A stretch of DNA of 49,912 nucleotides from Bacteroidota bacterium (GTDB taxonomy: Bacteria; Bacteroidota; Bacteroidia; UBA8524): contig DQHT01000135.1 of assembly GCA_003531115.1 (NCBI GenBank), positions 1 through 49,912 on the forward strand, written 5' to 3'. The translations under genes were made by a program, and so were the position numbers. Within the stretch, counting starts at the first letter, position 1. The number at the start of each line of letters is the position of its first letter. The notes beneath the pieces are model-generated. The model saw only the letters and a program-made list of their open reading frames with translations. It made no database searches and was not told the DNA's origin. This document shows positions 10,053-21,100 of the stretch, one piece after another.

Positions 10053-10565
10053 CTATGGATTCTCCTTAGCTATTGCAGCATGCATCTCATTCACCCCCAT
10101 CAGCGCCGCTGAACCATACCAGGGCTTGAGTTCCATAATAAGTCTCCCGGCTTGTATAGCAGGGTCTGTTTCCGTGAGTTTCCTTGCTTCGGCCGTATCA
10201 GAAACATTAAAAATATAGATGCCGCGTAAATCTCCCTTGCCAATAAACGGACCGGCCAACACGAGTTTTCCTTCTTCGGCAAGACGATTGATGTTTGCCA
10301 TATGAGCTGCTTGCAACCGTGTGGCCTCCTCCGGCTCCTGATCCTGATTGGGACCCCGTTTTAAAAAAGCCATGACATAACGTTTCATCCCATATTTATC
10401 GGCTCCATATTGGGCTGCCAACAAGGAATCATACATGGATTCATCGGCCGACGCTGGCTCCTGGTTTTCATTACCCATTTCGGAGGTATTGGTAAAAGCA
10501 TAACTCAGTCCAAGAACAAGCGCCAGGCCTGTTAAAGTAGTTAAAACAAGGTTCTTCGCAGTCAT
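10053..10565 (-). CDS. Exported or membrane-anchored YCII-domain protein
   Basis: A 170-residue protein. Residues 1-25 (MTAKNLVLTTLTGLALVLG..) form a signal peptide or anchor; residues ~60-160 form a YCII domain (RYVMAFLKRGPN..HMANINRLAEEGKLVLAGPF..GIYIFNVSDTAEARKLTETDP..G). YCII is a dimeric alpha-beta barrel fold. The usual His is kept (AAHMANI). Most YCII proteins are cytoplasmic, so the export signal is unusual. I chose ATG 10565 because it lies 3 nt after a perfect -7 box; a longer frame to 10601 would start upstream of the promoter. Confidence 0.8.
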   Translation of the reverse strand: MTAKNLVLTTLTGLALVLGLSYAFTNTSEMGNENQEPASADESMYDSLLAAQYGADKYGMKRYVMAFLKRGPNQDQEPEEATRLQAAHMANINRLAEEGKLVLAGPFIGKGDLRGIYIFNVSDTAEARKLTETDPAIQAGRLIMELKPWYGSAALMGVNEMHAAIAKENP

Positions 10566-10568
10566 GCT

Positions 10569-10576
10569 CAAAGTTA
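10569..10576 (-). promoter_or_regulatory. -7 box of the YCII gene
   Basis: TAACTTTG on the minus strand, a perfect TAnnTTTG, ends 3 nt before the ATG at 10565, so the mRNA is probably leaderless. Confidence 0.55.
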
Positions 10577-10708
10577 TTGAAAAAGGCTTAAAACTGAACA
10601 TTCAAACAAGGACAAACCAATTTGACAGTTGGACACCATACAGACCATATTTCAAACAGGCTATTCCTGCCATAGTACGTTTAAATAATTATGTTTCATA
10701 TCTTATAC

Positions 10709-10725
10709 GCCAGGTCTATCCTGAC
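10709..10725. promoter_or_regulatory. Candidate AbiEi operator, distal degenerate copy
   Basis: GCCAGGTCTATCCTGAC matches the promoter-proximal palindrome (10796-10812) at 14 of 17 positions. Its centre is 87 bp upstream of that site's centre, on the other side of the promoter. Confidence 0.5.
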
Positions 10726-10757
10726 TTTTTCGTTATGAAAAGTAAGTTTTTGAGGAA

Positions 10758-10784
10758 TTGGGACAATTAATTCAATTATCTTTC
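10758..10784 (+). promoter_or_regulatory. Candidate abiE promoter
   Basis: TTG (10758-10760), 16 nt, then TATCTTTC (10777-10784, one mismatch from TAnnTTTG). Transcription would start near 10790, immediately before the palindrome, so a bound repressor would block it. Confidence 0.45.
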
Positions 10785-10794
10785 GTATTATTGA

Positions 10795-10813
10795 TGTCAG
10801 GTTTAACCTGACA
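10795..10813. promoter_or_regulatory. AbiEi operator palindrome
   Basis: Perfect 9-bp arms TGTCAGGTT and AACCTGACA around one T, ending 8 bp before the abiEi start. AbiEi proteins of characterised systems repress their own promoter by binding inverted repeats. Confidence 0.7.
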
Positions 10814-10821
10814 TTGTTACT

Positions 10822-11643
10822 ATGAAGAATAAATACATATCAACGCAATCAAACCTGCTTCTATCCTATTTCAACGGACAGAACAGGAATTGCTTTGACT
10901 ATACTTTAGCTTACAAAGCTCTGCCCTACTCTAAGGCAAGTGCAGTAAGAGAACTGCTCAGTGACATGACAAAGAGAGGTTTGTTGATGCGTTTGAAAGA
11001 AGGAGTCTACTATATCATACCTTATGAACAAAATGCCGAAATCTTTATGCCCGACTGGCACTTGATAGCTGAGCATATAGTGAATGAAGCCAACTATTAC
11101 ATCGGATATTATTCCGCTTTGCAAATACATAACCTCATTACACAACCATCATTAAAAGAACAAATCGTTGTATCAAAACAAATACGACCATCGGAAATAA
11201 AAATCAAAGACGTTCCATTTCAATTCATCTATCATAACGAGAAACATTTTTTCGGTGCAAAAAAAATCTGGATTGACAGTTTTAATAAAGTGATGTGTTC
11301 CGACTTAGAAAAAACTTTTATTGATTGCTTATTCAAACCCGATTATGCCGGCGGAATTGTTGAAGTGGCAAGGGCAATCTACACTTCCAAGGATAAAATA
11401 AAATACGATACACTTCTTGAATACGCCAAAAAATTTGATTCGCAAGCAGTAATAAAACGGTTGGGCTTTCTTTTAGAAACATTAGACATTAACACCCATA
11501 TAATTCCGGAATTACAAAAAATGAAAACCGCCTCGTATGTGGTGCTTGATATTGAATTGCCTAAAACAGGAAAGCGAAAAAGCCGTTGGAGTATTCAACA
11601 AAATTTGGAAACGGCAACTATAAAATCTGCCATTTACACATGA
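10822..11643 (+). CDS. abiEi: AbiEi-type antitoxin / transcriptional regulator
   Basis: A 273-residue protein with an N-terminal winged-helix segment (residues ~1-75: YSKASAVRELLSDMTKRGLLMRLKEGVYYI) and a C-terminal AbiEi antitoxin domain. In type IV AbiE toxin-antitoxin systems this protein counteracts the nucleotidyltransferase toxin and represses the operon; such systems can stop phage by abortive infection. It overlaps the toxin gene by ATGA. Both genes are visibly richer in A and T than their neighbours, suggesting transfer. The palindrome 8 bp upstream supports autoregulation. Confidence 0.88.
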   Translation: MKNKYISTQSNLLLSYFNGQNRNCFDYTLAYKALPYSKASAVRELLSDMTKRGLLMRLKEGVYYIIPYEQNAEIFMPDWHLIAEHIVNEANYYIGYYSALQIHNLITQPSLKEQIVVSKQIRPSEIKIKDVPFQFIYHNEKHFFGAKKIWIDSFNKVMCSDLEKTFIDCLFKPDYAGGIVEVARAIYTSKDKIKYDTLLEYAKKFDSQAVIKRLGFLLETLDINTHIIPELQKMKTASYVVLDIELPKTGKRKSRWSIQQNLETATIKSAIYT

Positions 11644-12443
11644 TTAGACCCGGAGAAATTCAACAAAAAGCAAATGCAGCTGGAGTGCGTGATCAGCAGA
11701 TTGAAAAGGATTACATTCTTTCATGGATTCTGTTTGGCATTGCGAAAAATGAGCAGCTTTCAAATGCAATTGTCTTCAAAGGTGGAACAGTTTTGAAGAA
11801 AGTCTATTTTGAAGATTTTCGTTTTTCGGAAGACCTGGATTTTACACTTCTTAATGCCGAAATATCTAATGAGCAAATTATCACCTGGTTCAAAGGGGTA
11901 TTTGAATTCATAAAAGAGGAAGCCAATATTCCGCTTGACATCATTGACAACAACGAACATGAAGATGGCAGCATTAATTTTTACATCAGCTACGTTGGTC
12001 CGCTTGGTGGGCAAGGGAATAATAGAAAAGTCAAAGTTGATATTTCACGTAGCGAACGACTGGTTTTTGAACCGGTAATGAATGAAGTATTTCTTGGCTA
12101 TTCCGATTTGGAAGAACACCAAATTTTGTGTTATTCATTAAAAGAAGTATTGGTTGAAAAAATGCGTTCCGTGATGCAACGAATGCAAGCAAGGGATTTC
12201 TACGACATCTGGTATTTGCTGGAAGAACACGAAATGGTTGCAGATTTTTATGTCAGTGAATTTGAAGCCAAATGCAAAAGCAAAGATTTACTCCACACCG
12301 ATTTTCCGAAAAAATTAGAAGAACGATTGCCGCAATACAAAGGAAGGTGGAAAAGCTCCATGAGTGAACAAATAAAAGACCTGCCCGACTTTGACCAAGT
12401 GGAAAGAGAAGTGCAACGACACCTTAAAAAATTAAAATTTTAG
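11640..12443 (+). CDS. abiEii: AbiEii-type nucleotidyltransferase toxin
   Basis: A 267-residue protein with the AbiEii/AbiGii signature: VFKGGTVLKKVYF (GGT nucleotidyltransferase motif, ~residues 46-58) followed by FRFSEDLDFTLL, whose DLD supplies metal-binding acids, and a later KVDIS acidic strand. ARDFYDIWYLL is also typical. Known members are reported as (GTP or tRNA) nucleotidyltransferases that arrest growth. I chose ATG 11640 because it overlaps the abiEi stop; an earlier ATG at 11586 lies inside abiEi. Confidence 0.9.
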   Translation: MIRPGEIQQKANAAGVRDQQIEKDYILSWILFGIAKNEQLSNAIVFKGGTVLKKVYFEDFRFSEDLDFTLLNAEISNEQIITWFKGVFEFIKEEANIPLDIIDNNEHEDGSINFYISYVGPLGGQGNNRKVKVDISRSERLVFEPVMNEVFLGYSDLEEHQILCYSLKEVLVEKMRSVMQRMQARDFYDIWYLLEEHEMVADFYVSEFEAKCKSKDLLHTDFPKKLEERLPQYKGRWKSSMSEQIKDLPDFDQVEREVQRHLKKLKF

Positions 12444-12485
12444 CAATAAAAAGTCACGATATCGAACAATAATTAAATTGCACCC

Positions 12486-13433
12486 ATGCAAAATCGCATT
12501 ACCTCTCTTTTTGGCACACAATACCCCATTGTCCAGGCAGGAATGATCTGGTGTTCAGGCTGGCGATTGGCTTCTGCAGCTGCCAATGCCGGGTGCCTGG
12601 GCCTTATCGGAGCGGGTTCCATGTATCCGGATATCCTCCGGGAAAACATCCAAAAATGCAAAGCAGCAACTTCCAAACCATTTGGGGTGAATGTTCCTTT
12701 GCTTTATCCGGATATTGAAAAGTTGATGGAAATAATTGTAGAGGAAGGGGTGAAGATCGTGTTCACCTCAGCCGGAAATCCTGCAACATGGACGGGCTTT
12801 TTAAAAGAGAAGGGCGTCACCGTGGTGCACGTGGTATCGAATACCAAATTTGCCCTCAAAGCCCAGGATGCCGGTGTTGATGCCATTGTTGGAGAAGGAT
12901 TTGAAGCAGGTGGCCATAATGGACGCGAAGAAACCACCACCCTGGTACTCATTCCTATGTTAAAGGAAAAAATCACCATTCCTCTGATAGGAGCAGGAGG
13001 AATTGGAAGCGGGAAAAGTATGCTGGCAGCTATGGCTTTAGGAGCTGATGGGGTGCAGATCGGGAGTCGTTTTGCAGCGAGTGAAGAATCTTCTGCCCAT
13101 GCAAATTTCAAAAATGCCATTGTTGCTGCCGGCGACGGGGCCACCCAACTGGCCATCAAACCCCTCACTCCGGTGCGTTTGTTAAAGAATAAATTTTTCG
13201 AAAAGATAAATGCCGCCGAGCTTCGTGGTGCAGGCAAAGAAGAATTGCAGGAGATCCTTGGTCGTGCCCGCGCCAAACTCGGCATGTTTGAAGGAGATTT
13301 GGAAGAAGGCGAACTGGAGATTGGACAGATATCCGGGATCATCCACGAGGTGAAGCCGGTGAAGGCTATCGTTGAGGAGATTATTGGTGAGTTTAAACAG
13401 GTTCAGCAAGAGCTTGGGAAAATCGAATTCTGA
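12486..13433 (+). CDS. FMN-dependent nitronate monooxygenase / FabK-like enoyl-ACP reductase
   Basis: A 315-residue TIM-barrel flavoprotein. Visible are the N-terminal QYPIVQAGM, the FMN and active-site segment GEGFEAGGHNG (His144), and the phosphate-binding GAGGIGSGKSM..LGADGVQIGSRF. Nitronate monooxygenases oxidise alkyl nitronates; FabK reduces enoyl-ACP in fatty-acid synthesis and shares this EAGGH motif. Sequence alone does not separate them here and there are no fab neighbours. A near-consensus -7 box (TAAATTGC) lies about 4 nt upstream of the ATG. Confidence 0.85.
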   Translation: MQNRITSLFGTQYPIVQAGMIWCSGWRLASAAANAGCLGLIGAGSMYPDILRENIQKCKAATSKPFGVNVPLLYPDIEKLMEIIVEEGVKIVFTSAGNPATWTGFLKEKGVTVVHVVSNTKFALKAQDAGVDAIVGEGFEAGGHNGREETTTLVLIPMLKEKITIPLIGAGGIGSGKSMLAAMALGADGVQIGSRFAASEESSAHANFKNAIVAAGDGATQLAIKPLTPVRLLKNKFFEKINAAELRGAGKEELQEILGRARAKLGMFEGDLEEGELEIGQISGIIHEVKPVKAIVEEIIGEFKQVQQELGKIEF

Positions 13434-13454
13434 TCATTTCTAAAAAGTGAAGTT

Positions 13455-14003
13455 ATGGAAGATTTACGCTACGTCGTATTACTAAGAGGAATCAATGTTG
13501 GCGGCAATAACATCATAAAAATGACCGACCTGAAGGCCAGTTTTGAAAAAATGGGCTTTCAAAACGTAAGCACCTACATCCAAAGCGGAAACGTTCTTTT
13601 CAGTAGTGATTCCAGTGATAAGGAAGCGCTCAGTAAAAAAATAGAGCAAGCCCTCAGCCATGCATTCAACTATAAATCGAAGGTCGTTTTGGTTTCACAA
13701 AAAAACCTTTCGAAGGTTGTTGATGAAGCACCTCCCGGGTTTGGAATAGAGCCGGATCTGTTTCGTTATGATGTGCTTTTCCTCAAACCTCCCCTCACTC
13801 CTGAAAACGCTGTGCAAAAACTTACCCTCCGCGAAGGGGTTGACAAGGTATGGCAGGGAGATGGCGTTCTTTACTTTTCACGGCTCATTGCCAAAGCCGG
13901 ACAGAGCTACCTGAACAAACTCGTTTCCATGTCCATTTACAAAGAAATGACCGTTCGTAACTGGAACACAACGAGCAAATTGCTCGAACTTATGGATAAC
14001 TAA
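13455..14003 (+). CDS. DUF1697 family protein
   Basis: A 182-residue protein opening RYVVLLRGINVGGNNIIKM, followed by YIQSGNVLFSS and the C-terminal MTVRNWNTTSKLLEL, all conserved in DUF1697 (two ferredoxin-like domains, function unknown). It lies 21 bp after the flavoenzyme gene in the same direction and may be cotranscribed. Confidence 0.88.
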   Translation: MEDLRYVVLLRGINVGGNNIIKMTDLKASFEKMGFQNVSTYIQSGNVLFSSDSSDKEALSKKIEQALSHAFNYKSKVVLVSQKNLSKVVDEAPPGFGIEPDLFRYDVLFLKPPLTPENAVQKLTLREGVDKVWQGDGVLYFSRLIAKAGQSYLNKLVSMSIYKEMTVRNWNTTSKLLELMDN

Positions 14004-14127
14004 ATTCGTTTTGGAATGCTTAGGGCACATTAAATGAATTTGTCTAAAAATTGAACGAATTCATCTACTTTCTACTGGTAAAAGTCTAAATATCTGCACT
14101 ATTGCGCTCTTATTTTGGCTACTTCCA

Positions 14128-15042
14128 ATGAAAAAACACCCACTACTTGCCTATTTTGGCATACTAGCTTTTTTATCGGCCCTGGTAATAGGTATTATTT
14201 ACGGCATGGGACAAAAAGGAATGTATTTCGCACAGATTTACATGCTGATCCCGGCTATTTCGGCGATCATCACCCGCCTGTTTTTTTATGAAAAACGATT
14301 TGCCAATGCCCATTTAAAGCTCGGAAAAGCGAAAGACTGGCTAAAGTTTTGGTTTATTTCAGCCTGCCTGGCCATACTTTCCTATTTGTTTTTTACTCTT
14401 TTCGGAGCAGTAGAATGGGACTTCAGCGGACAGGCCTTTCTGGACAAACTGGCCGCTCAATTTGCCGAAGCCGGGCAAAGTATGGAAAATACACTTCCTC
14501 CCTGGCTCACACCGCATAAAATGCTACTCCTTTACGCCATTGGGAGCTTGACACTTTTTAATATTCTGCCGGGTTTGATTACAGGTATGGGCGAGGAATT
14601 CGGGCATCGCGGACTGATGTTCACTCTTTGGGCAGAAATAAACCTGAAAAAAGCCCTCGTATTTGGCGGACTTGTTTGGTTTGCCTGGCATTTACCTTTG
14701 GCCTTGATCATGCCTGTGAAACAAGAACTGAGTGGCGCAGAACAAATATTAAATGCTGTTGTATTGTCGACAGGCTCCGTTTTTACTCATATTTACCTGG
14801 CTTTTGTCCTGATGAAATCCCGAAGCATTTGGATTACCGCCCTGGCACATATTTCATTCAATAATGTGAGTACGGCCCTCAGTTTTTTTGTAGTTATTAC
14901 GGATCAAACCCTGGCTAACCTGGGCTTGGTTCTCACCATGGTTTTTGCCGTGGTCATCGGGATTTGGAAGTTTAATTTTTGGCAAACACTCACAGGAGAA
15001 AAACAACCACCCAAACCGGAAATCAACACATTCATCCAATAA
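14128..15042 (+). CDS. CPBP-family intramembrane glutamic endopeptidase
   Basis: A 304-residue membrane protein with about eight hydrophobic segments. Catalytic motifs of the CAAX protease/bacteriocin-processing family are present: Glu156-Glu157 and Arg161 in GEEFGHRG, His188 in FAWHLPL, and His241/Asn245 in HISFNN. Bacterial members are often linked to peptide maturation, immunity to their own bacteriocins, or unknown roles; nothing nearby indicates a substrate. Confidence 0.88.
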   Translation: MKKHPLLAYFGILAFLSALVIGIIYGMGQKGMYFAQIYMLIPAISAIITRLFFYEKRFANAHLKLGKAKDWLKFWFISACLAILSYLFFTLFGAVEWDFSGQAFLDKLAAQFAEAGQSMENTLPPWLTPHKMLLLYAIGSLTLFNILPGLITGMGEEFGHRGLMFTLWAEINLKKALVFGGLVWFAWHLPLALIMPVKQELSGAEQILNAVVLSTGSVFTHIYLAFVLMKSRSIWITALAHISFNNVSTALSFFVVITDQTLANLGLVLTMVFAVVIGIWKFNFWQTLTGEKQPPKPEINTFIQ

Positions 15043-15068
15043 TCATCAGAATTTACGCTTTCAAGTAA

Positions 15069-15076
15069 TAAATTTG
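15069..15076 (+). promoter_or_regulatory. -7 box of the giant surface-protein gene
   Basis: TAAATTTG, a perfect TAnnTTTG, lies 25 nt before the first possible TTG start at 15102. Confidence 0.5.
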
Positions 15077-15101
15077 AGGAATTGAACCATAATTCGTCGA
15101 A

Positions 15102-18100
15102 TTGACTTTGAAAGGAGTAAGTCTTCTGTTCCTGACTTTACTGCTTTTTGGTAGGGCTTCAGGTTTGGATATTGAGTGGGTTGGAAGCGGATCGGCATTA
15201 AGTACCGGTAGCGCTACCCTCAGTATACCCAAACCTGCCGGAACTAGTGCCGGAGATCTCATTCTGATTCAGGCTGCTTATACAACAGCTACGGGTTCTA
15301 TTACCGTTCCATCCGGGTTTACCGCTTATATCAACGATGGGGCTAATGCCCTTGAATATGCCTTTTGTTACCGTATCGCTGATGGAACGGAAGGAAGCAG
15401 TTTTTCTTTAAGCTCCACCAATACGCGCGACTGGATTGGGAGTATCGCTGTTTATCGCAATGTTAATCCGGGCTCCCCTTTTGAAGCCATCGACTATTTA
15501 ACCGCCACAATGAATGCAGGAGACACAAGTTTTGTAGCCCCTGCGGTGATCTCCAATTTGGGTGAGGGAGTACATCTCATTTTTGGTGTTGCCAAACATA
15601 CAGGTACTCCGGCAAGCATTTCCGCTCCATCAGGAATGACCGGACTCAGCGACACACTGGCTGCTGAACGGCTTATTCTTCAGGCTTCACAGGACCTGAC
15701 AACGAGTGGTTCAACTGGAATCAAAACGATAAGTTTTAGCGGGGCACAAGGTGGTGGTGGCGCAAATGGCCGTAGCTATTTTTCCATTTCCCTCATCCTC
15801 CGTCCACTCCGCATTTTATACAGCTATCAATCCGGTAATTATGACTCGAGCAGCACCTGGACCCAAGACCCTTCGGTTTCTCTATTGATACCTACGGGCG
15901 GACTTACCCCTCTCGCTGGGGATAGTGTGATCATAAAAAACGGGCGAACCATCACGTTGAGCGCCGACAAGGACAGCACCGGATTGGGTCTTTTACTCGA
16001 AGAAGGAGCCGTATTGGATCTTCAATCTTTTACTCTTGACGATCTGAACAGCATAAGTGGCAAAGGACGCTTGCGTTCGAGCCGGACAAACGGAGCTGTT
16101 GCCTATTTCCCGACCGCCTTTTCAAATACCAACTTTCTGGGTGCCGATGGGGGAATACTGGAATATTATTGTAACTCAAGTGTTGCTCTTAACACAAGCG
16201 TCCTCACTTGCAAACACCTTGAACTGAGGCGTGAATCAAGTGGAACTACCGAGTATACCCTCACAACCAACCTCGAAATATATGGAAATCTAAGCCTTGG
16301 TCGTACGGGATCGGCCATTTCACGATTGGTGGTAGGAAACAGCACAACAGCGCTGAGCCTCAATATTGGCGGGGATGCATCAATCGCAGCCGGATGCGAA
16401 TGGAGGGTTGGGGCTTTTGACGGTAATCATGCCATCAGCATCAATGGAAATTTGAGTAATTACGGGTCCCTGCGCTTTACCAACCAAACGGTTCCCGATT
16501 ATGCCAGTGAACCTTCTACAGGTACTGCCACCCTTACCTTTACCGGAGCAGCGAATGCTACCTTATTGTGCTATGGAAAAACAGACCTGTACAGGCTCAT
16601 TGTCAATAAAGGAACCGGCCAGACTTATATCCTCAGCGTTGAATCAAACGATAGTACCTACTTCGAATTATTCGGCACCAATGACCTCACCAATAACCCC
16701 TCGGCTGATCCAAACCCCGTAGTACAGAAAGCATTATCCCTCCAAAATGGTACACTCAAGCTGAATGAGAATATTTATATCCCCTGCCTGAGCACCGGTG
16801 GCGACGACTTTTTTATTCCGCAGAGTGCCGGACTATGGATTAACGGAGCCCATGTGGTGGCAACTACAGGAACAGGATCAAATACCGGAATTACCGTAAT
16901 TGGTCTCCTTCGTATGAGCTCCGGAAGGATCGAAACAGGAAACAGCAGCGGGCTTTTGTACCGTGTAAACGCGGGTTTAACCATTGAAGGCGGATACCTG
17001 CATACTGCACAGCTCTGTCCGGCCGCTACAGGTGCCCATTATTTAGCCTATTCACAAAGTGGCGGTCATGTCGTTATTGAGGGAACCACCGAAAACACGG
17101 GATTTGCCCGATTTAGTCTGCTTTATACCAATTGCAGCTTTAATCAGTCGGGGGGGCTGCTTGAAATTAAATACCCGGTGAACCGAACAGGAACCGACAT
17201 TAACCTCATTGAGATCAACAGCAGTTTACAAAACTTTTCATCGACAGGAGGACAGATCAATGCGGTTTCGAATCGTACGGCTGAACTGGCTCATTTCTAT
17301 GTGAGCGGATCCCTTTATTCCCTTAATTTTTCTAATGCAGGTGGTGATGCCTTTGTAAGCCATGGCGCTCTTTCTGTTAATAATTCACTGCTTCTGGACC
17401 AGGGAAGTCCAAGTCTCGACATGGCAGATTTTAACCTGAACATAAACGGGAACCTGAACATTGTTACCGGCGCCGCTCTGGATATGGGACTCGGCACCCT
17501 CACCTTTGGAGGAAGCAGTAAACAGCTCTTTACGCTGGATGGCAGCCTGACCGGGAACTTGCAAAACCTTTCCATCAATAAATCAGACACCCTCGAACTG
17601 GCAGGCACAGCGAGTAGCTTTGTGGTGAATGCTGATTTTTCCCTGCTAAACGGGGTACTGAACGATGGAGGCAAAACCCTGGACCTCAGGGGAAACCTGA
17701 CCCTCTCTTCCATCCATACAGGAACAGGAAAAATTCTGCTAAGTACGGCCACTACCAGGACATTGGGCGGAAATGGAAGTGGCGTGGTGAACAACCTCGA
17801 ATTCAATTCTTCGGGAGACGCCACGGTCACCTTTTCTTCTAACCTGAAAATTAAGGGACAACTCGAATTTATTGGAACAGCCAGACGCGTTCTTGATCTT
17901 GCAAGTTTCAACCTGACCTTCGATTCTTTCGCCACAGTGGTGAACCCGGGGAGCAATCGTTTTGTACGTTTTAACGGATTGCAGTCGGCAGGAGGCATGA
18001 CAAAAATCTATAGCAATGACAGTTTTGCTTTTCCCGTTGGAAGTGGAACAGGAGCAGTATATGATTATACCCCGGCACGTATCTACTTCACCTCTTCTCC

Positions 18101-21100
18101 TACGACCTACGGAAGCATTACCGTTAAACCCATTGCCACCGAACACCTTGCCGTAACTTCGGCTTCCCGCTCTCTGACCTATCATTGGAAGACAAGTTCA
18201 TCTGGCTTTGTTTTAGGCAGTTCGGAAGTGGTTCAGGAATACGATTACCTGGCTGCTGATGTGGTAACCGGAACCGATATCACGGAAGGCAATTATGTGC
18301 CGGCACGTTTTGATAACGGAGCTGTTGAATGGGTGGTGGGCAGCTCCACTACAGTTGACACGGTTAACAGGACCCTCACCTTTACCGGAATAACTTTTCC
18401 TGAAATAGACGGAGAATACACTGCCGGCGATAATGATCCGTCTAATCCCTTCGGGCAGATCGAAATTTATTACAGCAGGGTAAATAATGGCAACTGGGCG
18501 GATGTAAATACCTGGACGACCAACCCGGATCATACCACCGTATCTCCTCCCGGAACCATTCCTAACGCCAATACGATCATGCGTATTGGTAACGGAACGA
18601 CCATTTTTCACACGATCGAAGTGAATACCAACGGGGGAAATCTGGGTAGCCTCACTATTATGGAAGGCTCAGCCCTGGATCTGAACCAAACCAGCGGCCA
18701 TAATTTTGGCTCTATTGGTGGTGCGGCTGATGGAGGGAAAGGAACGATCCGAATCGACCGGAATGGTACCAGCTATACCTTCCCCGGAGGCGATTTTGGT
18801 GATTTTCTCTCAGCGGGTAGTGGGACAATCGAATTCTACAATTCTACCACTTCTGCGGTAACCCTTCCAACTACCCTTTCAAGCTACAATAAGCTGATAA
18901 TCAATGCGCAATCCAGCGGAATAATCAATTTTCCACCCATTGACCTCACGCTTTACGACAGCCTCCTGATCACCTCAACAGGAACAGCAGCCTGCTATCT
19001 GAACCCGACCAATGTGGCTCTGGGAGATATCGTTGTCGAGAAGTCGCTGCTTGTCGCTGACGGGATACTCGAAATACGAAGTCCCGGTAACTCAGCGCTT
19101 CGTAATTATCATGTAAAAGGGGATATCAAAATTGCCAACGGAGCAAGCCTCATTGCCCAGGCGAATGGTTCCAACCTGGCGCATACCCTTGAACTCGAAG
19201 GCAGTCTGGTAAATGACGGAACGCTGGATCTGTTTGGCACATCCAGCCGCTATGTCAGCCTCCATTTTACGGGCACGGATACAGCCTGGTTCACCGGCAC
19301 CAATACAAATGCCAGTACCGATATCTATAAAATTACCCTGAACAAAGGATCAAACAAACTCTCCATGCTCGTGCTCGATGTGGCAGGAACCCTCACTACG
19401 CAAACGAGCGACTGGCTTACTCTGACAAATGGAACTTTCCGCTTTGCCAAGGCCGGAACCACCCTTACCGTCTGGGATAACAGCGGAACATTTAGTATCC
19501 CTGCCACTGCTGCACTTTCATTAAATCACAGTACGGCAACCATGAACCTGGCCCAAAACAGCAGCAACGGAACCGACCTCCTTCTTAGTGGTCGATTGGA
19601 AGTTTTGGTAGGTACCATAAATGTTGGAAATACGGCAAATAACCGGAATAACGATATCGAATATTCAAGTTCGGGAATCCCTGAGATAATAATCAGCGGA
19701 GGAACATTAAATGTCAATGGACAGATACGCAGAAGCACTTCAGGTACTTCCGGCTCCTTGTATTATAAGCAAAGTGGCGGTAGCGTGGTGAATGTGTATG
19801 GAAGGAGTTATGATGATTCCAGGGGTATGTTGGAGGTAGTGAACTCAGGAAGCTTTTTTGGCATGAGTGATAGTTCAAGTCTCTATATTACCCAAAGTGG
19901 TTCCGTGACCTTTCCCGATCTTTATCTCAACCCTGCCTCTGCCTCCGTGACTGGTGGAACGATCTATTTTCAACCAAAAAGTCCGACTACGGGAAATCAA
20001 TCCTATACCCTTAATTCCACTATTCCGCTGTATTCGGTAGCTGTGGTTCCCGATGGAGCAAATACTTCAACGTTGAACTTAAACACCAACGGCCTGACTT
20101 TGGGTGGAAATCTGCAAATTAACGCAAATGGCACACTGGTTACGAATAGCCTGGCCCTTCGTATTGCCGGCCGCTTTCAAAAATCTGGCACCTATACCGG
20201 AGGGAATTCCGTTTTGACCTTTACCGGAACAAACTCAGCCATAGAAGGTGATTTTTCTTCCCAGACCATCTACCAACTGGCTCTTGACAGCAGCAGTATT
20301 TTAAGTTTGAGCGGCAGTGGCACCAGCCTTCAGATCACCAACCAACTCACGATCAATTCGGGAGCGATTTTGCATGACAGTAGCCACCTGATCGACCTGA
20401 AGGGCGCCATGACCAATAATGGCGAACACCGCAGTTTGAGCAATTCGGCCTCCAATACCCTGCAGTTTACAGGTTCATCGGCGCAAACAGTGACGGGTTC
20501 GGGGGTATTTGGCAATCTGGTGGTTAATAACGGAAATACCGTTAACCTGCAGGGGGCTACACAAATTAACCGGCAACTTACACTAACGAATGGGAGTTTG
20601 ACTATTGGCGAATACCGCCTGACGCTTGAGGAGACTGCAACAGTGAGTGGTAATTTTGGTGCTTCCCAGCATATTCGAACGAACGGGGTGCTCAGCGATG
20701 CCGGTATTATGAAAAAATGCCCCAGCGGAGCCAATAATCTTTATTTCCCTCTTGGCCTTTCAGGTAAATTTACCCCGGCCAGGATAAATATTACTTCTTC
20801 TGACGCCTCCGGTACAGTGACCCTCCGTTTGGTCAATGCCAAACATCCATCCACCCGCCTGCTTGGTGATAGCCAGCTTAATTTATACTGGAGTGTCGAT
20901 ACAACAGGATTCAATAACCTGACCGTTACCCATACCTATGAATATGTTGACGCCGATGTTGGCGGTCCCGAGGCTACCTACGTAGGTGGCAGGTATGTGA
21001 GTCCAAACTGGACTCCGGTTCTCGGAATAAGCGGGACTGTGAATACAACAAGTAATACCATCACGCTTTCGAATGTTGAATACATCAATGGGAGTTTTTC

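Noticed and set aside
9943..10218. 91-codon plus-strand frame between the nucleotidyltransferase and YCII genes
   Set aside because: It runs through the GGTTCTG and CGCTC repeats and antisense to YCII.
10564..10770. 68-codon plus-strand frame in the abiE upstream region
   Set aside because: It overlaps the YCII promoter and the abiE operator; composition is not protein-like and there is no promoter for it.
17315..17998. 227-codon minus-strand open frame opposite the giant surface-protein gene
   Set aside because: Low-complexity translation (Ser/Pro/Leu/Arg rich) antisense to repetitive beta-solenoid coding sequence; a shadow frame.
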